Assembly (NCBI GenBank): GCA_002104905.1
Contig: MCFE01000484.1
Span: 1 to 64,000, forward strand
Direction: 5' to 3'
DNA from: Basidiobolus meristosporus CBS 931.73
Taxonomy: Eukaryota; Basidiobolomycota; Basidiobolomycetes; Basidiobolales; Basidiobolaceae
DNA length: 64,000 bases
The notes below the pieces were generated by a model. That model was given only the letters and a program-made list of their open reading frames with translations. It made no database searches and had not been told where the DNA came from. The position numbers and the translations under genes were made by a program. This document shows, in pieces, positions 31,030-43,500 of this stretch (its first letter is position 1; the number at the start of each line of letters is the position of its first letter).

Positions 31030-32935
31030 CTAACATTGGGAGAACAGGTAGATTGTGTGGCTTTCACCCAACAATTCATTGAATGTCCAAGTGGTATTTG
31101 TGCTTTCACATGGTCCAGGCAAGGCAACCATGTAGAATATGTTCAGGAAGCTCCCAAGAGCATGCAAGCAAACCTTGGGGGCCTTTCAACAACTTTGAGG
31201 ATTTTCATGTCCAGTGTACCTGATATTCTGGTGAAAGGTTCAAGGTGAATCCCATTCCAGAATCAGGGCTATGTACTCAAAGGTTCCTAGGCCACAATCC
31301 AAGTGACTAAGCCAAGTGAATGTTTAGGAGTGATCACAAAATTTTCAACACCATGCCACTTGCAATTCCTGAATGGGGAGCTTCTTGAGGATGTGTATAT
31401 GGTTCAACCTTATGGGGTTGTTGACAAACATAGCCCCCATTTGGTCTGCAAGCTCCAAAAGTCCCTATGCAGCCTCAAACAATCCCCAAGACCTTGGAAT
31501 GCAGGAGAGACTCTTATTTGATGCCACCAAGTCTCCAGAGTTGCTCTCAACTGTTTCAATTTTGTAATCACACCTAAATATTCATTTGACTTATTCACTT
31601 AGATCATAGTCTGCAATGCTCAGAGAACTCTTGCCAAGCTCCTTTTTGGAACATGCCTAGAGTATATTACCAGAATATCAGGTACCCTGGAAATGAAGGA
31701 TTGCCAAGTTGTCCCAACTGCCCCAAACTTTGCACACATTTTTTGGGACATTTCAGGGCATGTTTGGTGTTAGTTGTGCCAAAGCCATGTAAAAGTGCAT
31801 GTGTTGCATTTGCATACAGTAAATTATCCAGTGAAAGCTCCCATAAGTACTGCGGAGATGTCAGAGGTGATCTTGAATCCAAGCAGATTATGTCGCTTTT
31901 GTTGTATGAGTTTTGGAGATATTAAGAGTATTTAGGAGAACCAGTAGATTATGCATTTATTACTTAATGACTTATTGAATGTAAAAGTGGTATTTATACT
32001 TTCATGTGATCTTGGCAGAATAAGCATGAGCAATATGCTTAGGAAGGTCCCAAGTGCTGCAATATTCTGAGGAGTATTGGAAGTGATGTGGAGAACTAGA
32101 GGATTTACATGTTATTCACTTTTAAATTTATTGATCAAAGGTATGGTATTTATACTTTTGATAACATAGAGCATGCAGATGAGTAAAGTTTGTTAAGGTA
32201 GGTCCCTAGAGTATGTGTGCAAAGTTTGGGGGCTTTTGGATAACTTTGAGAAAGATTATAATCTGTACCTGATAATCTGGTGTAAATATTCTAAGTAATA
32301 CTCAACAAGATATTTGTTCAGGACAGAATGCTAATCAAAGAATAAGATTTATGTGACCATGCTTGCATGAATATTTAGGTGACAACTGTTGTAAAAATTT
32401 GTATTTCCACCTAAATATTCACCTGACTTAGTCACTTAGATCATTACCTTCAAATCGTAGAGAATACTGACCAAATTCCTTGTTGGGATTTACTTAGAAT
32501 ATTTACCCAGAACATGAAAATTCTCAAAGTTGCCCAAACAGCCCCAAACTTTGCGCACATGCTCTTGGGACCTTCCTTAACCTATTCTACATGTTTGTAA
32601 TGCTAAGACCAGGTAAAAGTATAAATACTACTTTTACATTCAATAAATCATTAAGTGAAAACCACATAATCTACTTGTTCTCCCAATCACTTCCAATATC
32701 TCCAAAACTCTTACAACAACAACTTGTTAATTACAAGACCAAGAGCATGTGCGCAAAGCTTGAGTCTGTTTTGACAGCTTTGAGAAATTTCATGCTTTTG
32801 CGCATAATGTTTTGGTGAGAATATCCTAATTTAATCAAAACAAGGAGTTTGGTCAGAATTCTCAAATATTTGTAGGTAATGATCCAAGTGACTAAGTTAT
32901 GTGAGTATTTAGGTGCAATTACAAGTCTTTACATC
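31030..32935. mobile_element. array of about five alternating copies of a non-autonomous repeat
   Basis: Copies in forward sense begin about 31555 and 32395, and copies in reverse sense begin about 31030, 31960 and 32700. Shared blocks are CACCTAAATATTCA...GACTTA.TCACTTAGATCAT, then CCCCAAACTTTGC.CACATG and AAGTATAAATAC. Neighbouring copies are inverted with respect to each other, so the array could fold into hairpins. There is no coding capacity apart from the Copia scrap below. It is probably a MITE or fold-back family; terminal repeats and target duplications were not resolved. Confidence 0.6.
31348..31505 (+). pseudogene. Copia reverse-transcriptase fragment trapped in the repeat array
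   Basis: The translation contains [16 protein letters not shown], then [21 protein letters not shown], which matches the Copia RT block FLNGxLxExVYMxQPxGF...VCxLxKSLYGLKQAPRxW. It is only about 150 bp, lacks the YVDD part, and differs from both Copia elements further right, so it comes from another family. Confidence 0.75.
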
Positions 32936-33114
32936 ACTCCAACTCTACCAAATACCCAAATCAACTAGTCCTAATAGCTATCTGGGATATTCAGTTTTGT
33001 CTGCAGTCATTTCATCTGTATGACAGTTAACTACTCTAGCTAAGTGCTCTACTATAGCCTCACATGAAGTAATGTCTTATATCCATATGCCAAGTTCTAG
33101 CATAAAAAGCTGAA

Positions 33115-33425
33115 TCTCTACCTTATGGCACTGCAAGGTATAGCACTTCATCTGCCAGTCTTTGTAATAAATCCTTGCAATATTCAAGCATATATTCTTG
33201 AGCACTGCTCTTGAAGAAGTTTTGCAATCTTATAGTATTCCTATTAATGCACCAAAATTCCACTGTAATCAATTCAATAGTCTTTTGAGTTCTTGATGTT
33301 GTTGCTTTGTCTCTCAGTGGAATCTCCACTCTGTCAACAATGGAGGACATGAAGGCTGTGGTAGACAAATTGCCTTTCTCTGCAGTTCATCTACCTCACT
33401 GGAGTGTAGCTCAACTGGCTGCATG
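33115..33425 (-). pseudogene. inverted fragment of the 34.8-35.2 kb element ORF
   Basis: Minus-strand translation (VELHSSEVDELQ, then RLADEVLYLAV) corresponds to VELNTSEVDEFAENG...RLADEVLDLAV at about 34815-35110 on the plus strand. It is a third, short copy of the same transposon-associated gene. Confidence 0.65.
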
Positions 33426-33539
33426 TCCAAGTCTTGTGAGAATAGCAGATGCCTTCTCTGTATATTTTCTTTGCAATTATAGATCTCTGCAGAGCTGCAA
33501 ACTGACCACAATGCCCAGTCAAATACAAATGCAACAGAT

Positions 33540-35620
33540 GCAGTACCTCCGGTGAAAGACCAGCAAATGACAATCATGACACCACCATCACTATTGTTAG
33601 CAGGTATTATGTTGGTTCCTATCAAAGTAGTGATGGGACAATTGGGTGCAGTTGCTGATAGGATATATGCAATGGCCCAGAGAAATTAGGAAATAGACCA
33701 GAAACAGGATGAGCAGACAAAAGGTGTAGAGCAATCAATAACTCAGGTAAAGAAAGCAGTATCTTTCCTGCAAAGAAGAAACTTGAGTAGCTCCATGTCA
33801 CAGCCAAGAATTGAGCCATTTCCCAGTGTAACAGTAGAGGAACACCATATAGTCTCTGAGGCACAACAACAGTGCCCAAAGATAAAGCACACAGAAATAC
33901 CTATCAAAGCATGGGAGAGAGAAAATGAAGTATTTATACCACAGCCTAAAAATCAAAAGACACTGAAGATCTGTGAAGCTGCTCAGTGCAATGCTAACAA
34001 GTGGGCTAATATTGAGAGGCTGTTAAAAGTCTGGCATGTCAACACCTTAGGGCCTGCATTTCCATGGGACTATCAGGAACTTAAGGCCAAGCAGAGTGTG
34101 CTTTAGTTGTTCCATGAGCATTATTCTGGATTCAGGCAAGAAAACTGATTTTAGGCTAGCATTGGTATGCTAAGAAAGTATCTCAAGAGTAGCAGAGACT
34201 ATCAGAGGCAGAATAACAACAGAGCAATGGCCAAAAACCAGTAGCTTCCTCAAGAGCCTGTTACAAGCAGTGCCAAAAGCTCCAAGCAAGCATCAAGGAG
34301 ATATCAGGTAGCTGGAAAGGTGCTGATAAGGGAAAAGCAGGCAGACACAGATGCACCTGCACATCATTTATCAAGGAAAAAGCATAGTTCCACTCAAGAG
34401 GTGCTCAGTCAAAGTAGCAGTGAAGGCCCTGGCAGTAATAAAAACCAGTGGCTACCCTAGGAGATCATCACACCATGAGCTGAGAGCTTGAAACAAGCAG
34501 GAAAAAAGCATTAGTGCTCCCACAGAGTGCCTGCAAGGGACAAGCAGGCCAAAAAGATGCATCAGAGCAGCATTTATCAAGGAGAAAATGTAGTTCAATA
34601 AAAGAAGTACTCAGATAGATTAGCAGTGAATGACCTGGCAGTGATGAAAGACAAGGAAAGGGAAAAAAGTCTACCCAAGCCAGAGATAGGGAAGCACAAG
34701 AAAGAAGCTGCAGTTCTTGCCAATTAATGCCAAAAGCTTGGAACTGACTGAATCCCATCATAGCCAAATTACCAACACAAAAACAGCTGCTTTCACAAGA
34801 GTTGGAAGCACCAACAGTTGAGCTAAACACTAGTGAGGTAGATGAGTTTGCAGAGAATGGCAGTTTGTCTACCACAGCCTCCACATCCTCCATTGTTGAC
34901 AGAGTGGAGATCCCACTGACAGAGAAAGCAACAATGTTAAGAACTCAAAAGGTTGTTGTAATGCCTTCAGTGGAGTTTTGGAACATTAATAGGCACACCT
35001 AGAGGTTGCAGAACTTCTTCAAGAGCAGTGCTCAAGGAAATGCACTTGAATATTGCATGGATTTATTGCAAAGACTAGCAGATGAGGTGCTAGACCTTGC
35101 AGTGCAAGCTGAAGACCATGATGTATGGAAACCAGTGAATGAACAGTGGTATAAAGCTGTGGGTTTCCTGCCAAAGTCATGGATACAGAGTATTACAGCA
35201 GAAATACTCACTGGGTGATGGATTTTAATGAAGTTACTTGTTGAGTGTGGGGTTGGGCTTAATATTAGTGTAGGGTATAGGGACTTGTATAGGCCAAAAC
35301 AATATGGCAATTGAGGTACAACTGAAGTTTCAAATCAAATAAATCAATTTGTATGCATGAAGAGTGAGAGAAATAATTGAGTCAGGAAGTAAGGAGAGTG
35401 AAAAGAGGCAATAGCCAGCCAATGCACACAAATGTTGGAGGTGCTAGAGTGTCCAGGAACAGAAAGTGAGAAAATTGGCAGCAAACCAATCAAAAGCCAC
35501 TTTTGTTTTGTTGTGATGAAAAATTTTGACCAAGTTTTTTGTGAAATCTGGGGAGCAATTATTTTTGGCAGTCTTTGCATGGTGTCCTGATACAGTCAAT
35601 ATCATTTAGTCTTGGGACTT
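33540..35620 (+). repeat. large imperfect inverted repeat, left arm (decayed element ORF)
   Basis: Matches the reverse complement of 37085-39890. The decayed plus-strand protein shows AQRN-like helical text, SSSMSQPRIEPFPSVTVEEHH, then KAWERENEVFIPQPK...KTLKICEA...FPWDYQELKA, a Ser/Lys-rich tandem peptide repeat (HLSRKKHSS / HLSRRKCSS), and a C-terminal block (LLQRLADEVLDLAVQAEDHDVWKPV). I do not recognise the family. It is interrupted by many stops and is associated with tnp2 sequences. Confidence 0.65.
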
Positions 35621-35829
35621 TAAATTTGTGACAGCCTTTTGACAGGATTGTCACAATGATAATTCATAAGGATTTCTTATTGTGATGAATTATTTTGCTC
35701 AAGTTTCTTGTAAAATTTGGGGTGCAGTTTTTTAACTGACTTTGCCCAATGTCCTGACAGGATCAAGTCACTAGTCATGAGATTCTAATTTGGCAATTGC
35801 CTTTGGACAAGCTCATCACAGTTATTTTT

Positions 35830-37020
35830 CATAGGGCATGCTGGCTACTGATTATCATCAACCTGAATCTGCTGCCAATCTTGCAGTGTCAGAGCAGAAA
35901 TCTGATTGTAGTATCACTAATACATGGGCCTAAATCAGCATTCATTATGGATAGCTTCCTGTATGCATTGTGGGATGAATCTTGTGTGCTATTCAGCAGG
36001 GTACTAGTAAATAACTGCCATGTCAGATCACATAAAATTATCTGCATTGAAGATACCCTAGCCATCAGCAAGATAGCTGTTTTTTCTGGGCACAGCAAAG
36101 TGTAATGCTGTCAAATGCGCACAATCTAAGGGACTTACTCCATACCCCACTCATATTATTATTATCCAAATACCAATACAAAGTATATCATCTTCCCACA
36201 GAGAGAACATTCAGAAGTCAGCATGCAATTGCACCAAATCTGGCAAGATACAAGCACTAGCCAGAGTATGGATTTAATTAAGAATGGGAGATACTAAAGA
36301 CAGAGAGAACTGTGGGAGCAAATGCTTTCTGCTAAGAGAAATATATTTGATCTTCAATAATATCCCTATACTAGTGACCAAGGTTTGCATGAGGCACTTC
36401 AGGTTGAATGTGCTCTTTGAGATACCAGAGAAATTGAACAAACTGAAAAGATATTACAGAGTATTTACTACCCAAACTACTTCTCACAAGCTCCAATCTA
36501 TATTCTTACACATATGATACAATACAAACACAAGGACTGGAGTAATTGGATACATATTATTTCAAATGTCCTTCTGAAACAATCTCTACACAGAGTATAT
36601 TGAAAGCATTTGAAGTCACATGGCAACATTGTAGGAATACTTATTCAGAAGCAAATCACCAATGCCAATTTGGTATATTTATAGCTTTTACGCAAGGGAC
36701 TTGTGATGGGACCTGAGCAGCTATACTAAAAGCATAAAGCTGAATACAAATATCTCTGCCACTACTGTGTCCATTCTCTACTCAATCTTGCTTGGTGTGT
36801 GGAGAATATTGGACCTTGCTCCACCTTACAGGAGTTTTCATTGGCACAGAAGTGTAGGGGGACAGCAAGATAAGTCAAGTGATAAGTACTATTATATCTC
36901 AGTCTCATCAAAAATATAACCTTCAACTTTGTCTTGGATGTTGCAAGTTGACCTATGGAGGACAGCCAGAATGAGTTGGAAAATACTGAGTACAGATGTC
37001 CACAAGGAGACACATTTGCC
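35830..37020 (+). pseudogene. tnp2 transposase remnant (CACTA/EnSpm), short copy
   Basis: Homologous in direct sense to about 46095-47260. It keeps CWLLIIINLNLLPILQ, GPKSAFIMDSFLYALWDE and EDTLAISKIAVFSGHSK, which correspond to the tnp2 blocks SCWPLILINL, GPK...LDSFLYPL.DE and GDTPAISK..G.SGHN. The N-terminal zinc-binding part is missing and the frame has many stops. It lies between the arms of the large inverted repeat. Confidence 0.65.
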
Positions 37021-37084
37021 CTATGAAATATTATTGAAATAATCCCATCAAAAGGCCATCACAAGGTTAAAGTCCTGTGATTAA

Positions 37085-40040
37085 GAGGTACTGATCCTGT
37101 CAGGACACTGTCCAGAGACTGTTGAAAAATAATTGCACCCATATTTCACAAAAAACTTGGTAAAAATTTTTCATCACAACAATACAAAAGCGGCTTGTGA
37201 TTGGTTCCCTGCCAATTTGCTCACTTTCTGATCCTGGACACACTATTGCCTCCTACATTTGTGTGCATTGATTGGCTATTGCCTCTTTTTCACACTCCTT
37301 ACTTCCTGATGCAACTGTTTCTCTTACTTTGCATGCATACAAATTGATTTATTTCTGTTAAAACTTCAGTTGTACCTCAATTGCTAATTGTATTGACCTA
37401 TACAAGTCCACATACCCTACACTAACATTAAGCCCAACCCCACACTTCACAAGTAACTCCATTATAACTTGCCACTCAACAAGTATTTCTGCTGTAACAC
37501 TCTGGTTCCACAACTTTGGCTGGAACCCAACAGCTTTATGCCACAGTTCATTCACTGGTTCCCACACATCCTGGTCTTCAGCTTGCACTGCAAGGTCCAG
37601 CATCTCATCTGCCAGTCTTTGCAATAAATCCTTTCAATATTCCAGTGCGTTTTCTTGAGCACTGCTCTTGAAGAAGTGCTGCAACCTCTTGGTGTGCCTA
37701 TTAATGTTCCAAAACTCCACTGGAGCCATTGTGATAGTCTTTTGAGCTAGGAATACTTGGGTTCTGTCTCTAATCAAATGTGATGGGGAATAAGGACAAA
37801 AGTTTGTCAAGGGAAAACTTTTGAGCTACAATCTCCAAATTAGTTGGCATTGTGACAAAAGTATGTGCTGGGTTCAGCATCCTTTGAGATGACAATGTAC
37901 TAAAGCTTCCAAAGTCAAAACAACTGGAAACTCCTCAAGCAGGGACTTGATAAGAATACAGCTGTGGTCAATAGTTGCAAAGACAGAAAAGTATCTTTGC
38001 CTGTGCAAGAACAAACTTGGCAAAGAATCAAATATAATAAAAGATACCTACTCTGAGTATTCCTCACAAGTAGCACCTCTAAGGTCAGTTGGCTGTCAGC
38101 GCAGTTTCCTGGGAGTGTCCTGTGGTCTGGGGTTGGAAGTTCAGGTGGCAGCAGGTAGCAGTGATTACACTAATCAACAGGTTGGTATATTGATAAAAGG
38201 GATGATGATTATTGTTGAGGGATTGCCTCCATTATATACTTTTCTTACTGACTAAGTCATTACTAATCATGGTGTTCCAGAAGGTTCCAGATATCAATAG
38301 AGATCTTAATGACATCAGAATGACCTAAGAATGCTCTAAGTATGTGCTGGAAGGTTCCAAGAGGCACAGCACACCCAAACAATCAGGAATTGGTATTATG
38401 AAACCTGTGTAACATAGGGATACCATATATGGTATGGAGATGGTAGGAATGGTGACACAGATTGGTCATCTGTCACAGGTGCTGGCGTGGGTACTTGCCT
38501 AATATAGAAGTACTTGTAGCTAGTAATCTTACATAAAGCAAGGGATAACTTATGCAATAAGGTACGCAGCTGTGATAGTTGGCCAGTTTATGGGATAGTA
38601 CTGATCAAGTAAGACAAATGGTATAACACTAAAATAAGAGTAGTAGAGAAATAGGGAAGTAGAAAATATAGGAATGAGCACATCTGTCAGTGGGTGTCAC
38701 TGTGACCCCACTACAGTGGCAGTTAATTGGCAAAAACTGCAGTGTTTTTTGCATGCCTCCCTGTCTCAGGCTTGGGTAGTCATTTTCCCTTTACCTTTTC
38801 CTTTATTACTGCCAGATCTTTCACTGCTACTTTGTCTGAGTGCTTCTTGTAAAGAACTACATTTTCTCCTTGATAAATTCTGCTCTGACCCATCTGTTTT
38901 GGCCTGCTTGTCCCTTGCTGGCACTCTTCTGGCAACCTGAAGTTTCTTTTCCGCTTATTTTGAGCTCTCAACTGTAGTTGTCACAGGTTCCTGTAAAAGC
39001 TGCTGGTTTATATCACTGCCAGGTCCTTCACTGTTACTTTGACTGGGTGCTTCTTGAGTGGTACTATGCTCTTTCCTTGATAAATGTGGTGCTGGTAAAT
39101 CCATGTCTGCCTGCTTGTCCCTAATTGACACTCTTCCAGCTACCTGATGTCTCTTTGATGCTTGTCTGGAGCTTTTGGCCCTTCTTGTAACAGGCTCTTG
39201 AGGAAGCTGCTAATTTTTAGCCATGGCACCCTTGTTCTTCTGCCTTTGATAGTTTCTGCTCTTCTTAAGATACTTTTTTAGCATACCAATGCTGGCCCAA
39301 AATCCACTTGCCCATTTGAATCCAGGATAATGCTCATGGAGACAGTCAAGTGCATTCTGCATGGCCTTGAGTTCCTGATGGTCCCATGGTATGCCAGCCT
39401 TGAGGTGATGGCATGCTAGACTTCTGACAACCTCTTGAATATTGGCCCACTTTTCATTATTGGACTCAATGGCTTCATGGATCTTTAAGGTCTTTTGACT
39501 TTTAGGCTGTGGCATAAACACCACATTGTTGCCCTCCCACACTCTGATAGCTTTTTCTGTGGGCTTTATCTTTGGGCACTGTTATTGTGCTTCAGAGATT
39601 ATATGGTGTTCCTCTGTTGTTACATTGGGAAATGACTCAATTCTTGGCTGCAACATTGAGCTACTTGAGTTCCTTCTGTGCAGCAAAGGTACTGCTTTCT
39701 CTACCTGAGATATTGATTGCTCTACATGTATTATCCACCTATCCTGTTTCTGCACTATTTCCTGCTTTCTCTGGGCCATTGCATCTATTCTATCAGCCAC
39801 TGCACCTAATTGCTTCATTAATGCTTTGGTATGAGCTGACAACATACTTGCTAATATGGGTGGTGGTGATGTTATGACAGCTGCTTGCTGCTCTTCAACT
39901 GAGGGTACTGCATTTGCTACATTCTCATTTGCCTGAGCATAACAGTCAGCTTGTGGCTCTACAGAGGTTCTCAAATGCCTACTTGACTGAGAGCCTGTGG
40001 AGTCTGCATTGTTACCTTTAATGGGCACACTTTCCACAGA
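37085..40040 (-). repeat. large imperfect inverted repeat, right arm (decayed element ORF)
   Basis: Minus-strand counterpart of the left arm and better preserved: frames 39582-40037 (KALMKQLGAVADRIDAMAQR, LQPRIESFPNVTTEEHH) and 39210-39542 (WEGNNVVFMPQPK...IPWDHQELKAMQNALDCLHEH) read almost continuously, then the HLSRKEHS/NLSRRKCSS repeats (about 38850-39150) and the LADEMLDLAVQAEDQDVWEPV block (37358-37624). About 950 bp at 37755-38700 has no counterpart in the left arm, where only about 210 bp stand at that place. The left boundary matches 35344-35620 inverted (non-coding end). Confidence 0.65.
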
Positions 40041-40131
40041 ATCTTTTTTGGATGTTTTGCCTGGCTTGTTGCACTGAATGTCAAAGCAAGCTGTTGTCCA
40101 ACTGTTCTTCTGTTGCCATCAATGTTGGGGT

Positions 40132-40500
40132 TGTTGAAATATTGGACTATTTGGTATTGTTCTGCTGCTAAAAATTTACTTAACAATTCTGGACTAGTCT
40201 TGGTCACTGTGGGACTAATTTACAGCTCTCGCTTTGCCTCTTTCTTCAGATCTATGATCTTACAATTATTCCCCTATAGTCAGGATCAAATTAGTACTAA
40301 TACTAACAATTATGTACTAACCATGAAACTGTTACAGAATGCTCCTGAATATTGAGAAACACTCCTTACTTAGTGTTACAACTGTATTACTTCTACAAAG
40401 GTATAAATACTGAGCTTCTTTATTAATAAGCAACAGTTCAACTATTATCACCATTTCTTGATAAGTTCCTTATATCCAAATCACTTCTTAAATTGCAACA
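40132..40500 (+). repeat. Copia-1 5' LTR
   Basis: 369 bp, TG...CA ends; AGGTATAAATACTG at about 40401 is the likely TATA box of the element. Confidence 0.9.
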
Positions 40501-40536
40501 GGTTATGAGCCCCAATTGCCTTAATCTATCCTAAAG

Positions 40537-43500
40537 ATGACTTATACCAGCAAACAGAACAACACAAACATCTTCCCTGTAAAGGAGAGGTTTAATGAAA
40601 AGAACTACAGACTTTGGAGAATCAAGATGCAGATCCACCTTGAGGAAAGGAAGCTTTGGAATGTAGTAACAGGAAAAGAAGTTGAGCCCAAAGGAACAGC
40701 AGAAGAAGTGGGGAAGTTTCAAGAGAAGGAGAGAAAGGCCTTTAATGCCATATGTATCAATGTGCAAGATTCCTTCATTGGACAAATCCATGCCTCAAAT
40801 ACTGCCAAAGCAGCATGGGAATCCTTAGAGAAGATCTTTAGGGCAAAGTCAGTATCAAGCAAGCTTTATTTGAAACAAAAGTTCTTCAACATGAGGAAGA
40901 AGCCAGATGATGACATGCTACAACTTATTACCAAAATGAAGACACTTGCAGAATAACTTTACAGTATTAATACTGGTGTAGATGATGAAGAAAAGATACT
41001 CTGTCTGCTTTGCAGCCTACCAGACAAGTATGAGCCACTCATACTTTCTTTTGAAAGCAGAGAAGACAACTTGACTTTAGACTATGTCAAAGGAAGACTT
41101 CTCCATGAAGAACTCAGACGTAATTATCAAGCAGAGAAAATGAAGATAATGCTTTATTCAGTCCAGAAAGGCACTCAGAAAAGAAGGAAAAACAACAAAA
41201 CCAAAGAAAACCTGGTTGCAGCATCTATTGTAAAAAGCCAGGACACTGGGCAAGAGAATGCAAGAAGTAACAAGCAGACAAAAAACAGAAACTAGAGCAG
41301 GCCAGCCATATAACTACTGATGAACAGTTATTTGTAACCGTACAAGAGAGTGCAAGTAACCAAAGTAATGAATGGTATATTGACTCTGGAGTTTCACAGC
41401 ATATTTATGGTATAAAGGAGTGGTTCAGCAACTCAAAAACTATTCCAGTAAGAAAGGTTTATCTGTGAGATAACTCTGCTCTGGAAGCTACAGCAAGTGG
41501 GTCTATACAACTATATATGAGCAATAGCTCAGGGGCAACTACAGCAAGACTCACTGACATACTTTATGTACCTGGAATAGCTAAGAACTTACTCTCAGTC
41601 AGTAAAGCAACTGCTCAGGGACTGGAATTTGTTTTTACTAAGATGAGCTGCTCAATATTGAGTGAGAATGGACAAAAATTAGCTTTGGGAATCAGAGATC
41701 ACAATACACACAAGTTACAATGCAAGATCATTGTACCTGAGTATGTCAACATTGCTGAAACTGATGAAACTAACTGGGAGATGTGGCATAGGAGGCTAGG
41801 ACACATTGGGGAACAGAAAATGAGCCAATTGGTGAAAAATCAGCTTGTTTTGGGCCTAGAATACTCAATTCCAATCAAATCAAATGTTTGTAAGGGATGT
41901 TCATATGGCAAACAAGCTAGGCAACATTTCAAGAGCTCAGAAGGCATCAATACCACCAAGATATTGTCTATTGTACACTCAGACATATGTGGCCCCATGA
42001 GAACACTGTCCTCTGGAGCCAGGAGATACTCTATGACGTCTATTGATGCCAAAACAAGATATACATGGGTGTACTGCCTCAAAACAAAGGATGAAGCTTT
42101 AGAGACGTTTAAGCACTTCAAGAACATGGCAGAAATACAAACTGGGTGTAAATTGAAGGTACTACAAAGTGACAATGGAGGAGAATACAGCTCAAAGGAG
42201 TTTGCAAAATACTGCTTGTCTACTGGTATACTTCAACAGACCACTGTTCCTCATACTCCACAGCAAAATGGAGTAGCAGAACGTGCAAATAGAGCAATAG
42301 TAGAGATGGGAAGATCTATGCTACATGATAAGGGAATGGACTACAAGTTTTGGGCTGAATCTGTTGCTACCACTGTATACATCAAGAACAGATGCCCAAC
42401 AACAGCACTACGTGATTCTACACCCTTTGAAGCATATACAAGCAAAAAACCAGATCTCCAGCACCTCAAGATCTTGGGCAGTGATGTTTTTGATCACATC
42501 CGCAACAAAAAAAAAAAAAAAAACGCCAAAAGTTGGAAGCAAAGAGTAGGAAAGGGATCTTTCTTGGGTATTGTGAAGATACTAAAGGGTATAGAGTATA
42601 TGATGGCAAAATTCACAAGCTGATCAAGAGCAGGGACATTGTATTTGAGGAGAATTCAGATCAGAAAGCCACAGATATTATTGGCCAGCTGCCGGATGAT
42701 GCAATCAACACTAATGAAGAAGATACATACCAAATCCAGACAGATACAGAAGATACTTCTACCAGTTCCAGATCAGAATAGATTATCCCAGTTAGGAGAT
42801 CTACCAGAATAAGAAATCCTCCTGGATCCTGGTGGCAGACATCTAATGATCATGAAGAAGCTTATCTTGCCTTACGTGCCAAACCTCAGAATCTGGAACA
42901 GGCAATGCAAAGTCCAGATGCTACTAGGTGGCAACAAGCAATGCAGGAGGAGTACCAATCACTGATCAAGGCAAAAATGTGGGAACTGGTAGATTTACTA
43001 AATGGGACAAAGCCAATAGGATGTAGATGGGTCTACAAGATCAAGATAGCCTCAAATAGTGCTGTTGATAGGTACAAGGCTAGATTGGTGGCTAAAGGCT
43101 ATTTCCAGATCCAGCAACTAGACTTTAAGGAAACATTTACTCCGGTTGCCAAGTTTAACTCCATTAGAGCAGTTCTAGCCCTGGCAGCTGTACACAGTCT
43201 AGATCTACACCAAATGGACATCAAAACAGCCTTTCTAAATGGGGATTTGCAAGAAAACACATATATGGAGCAACCAGAGGCTTTACCAATCAAAAAGTAC
43301 CCCATAAGGTGTGCAAACTTAGAAAATCATTGTAAGGGCTTAAGCAGGCACCTAGAGCATGGTATAACAAGATTGACACATATTTAGAGGAAATTGGGTT
43401 CTCTTGTAGCACTGCATATCACAGTATATATGTGAAACAGCTCAAAAAGGGTGTGATCATCCTAGTTCTTTATGTGGACAACCTAATTATAGCTTCAAGT

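Noticed and set aside
38420-38435. Perfect 16-bp palindrome ATACCATATATGGTAT
   Set aside because: It stands alone in decayed transposon DNA; nothing links it to a site-specific recombinase or operator.
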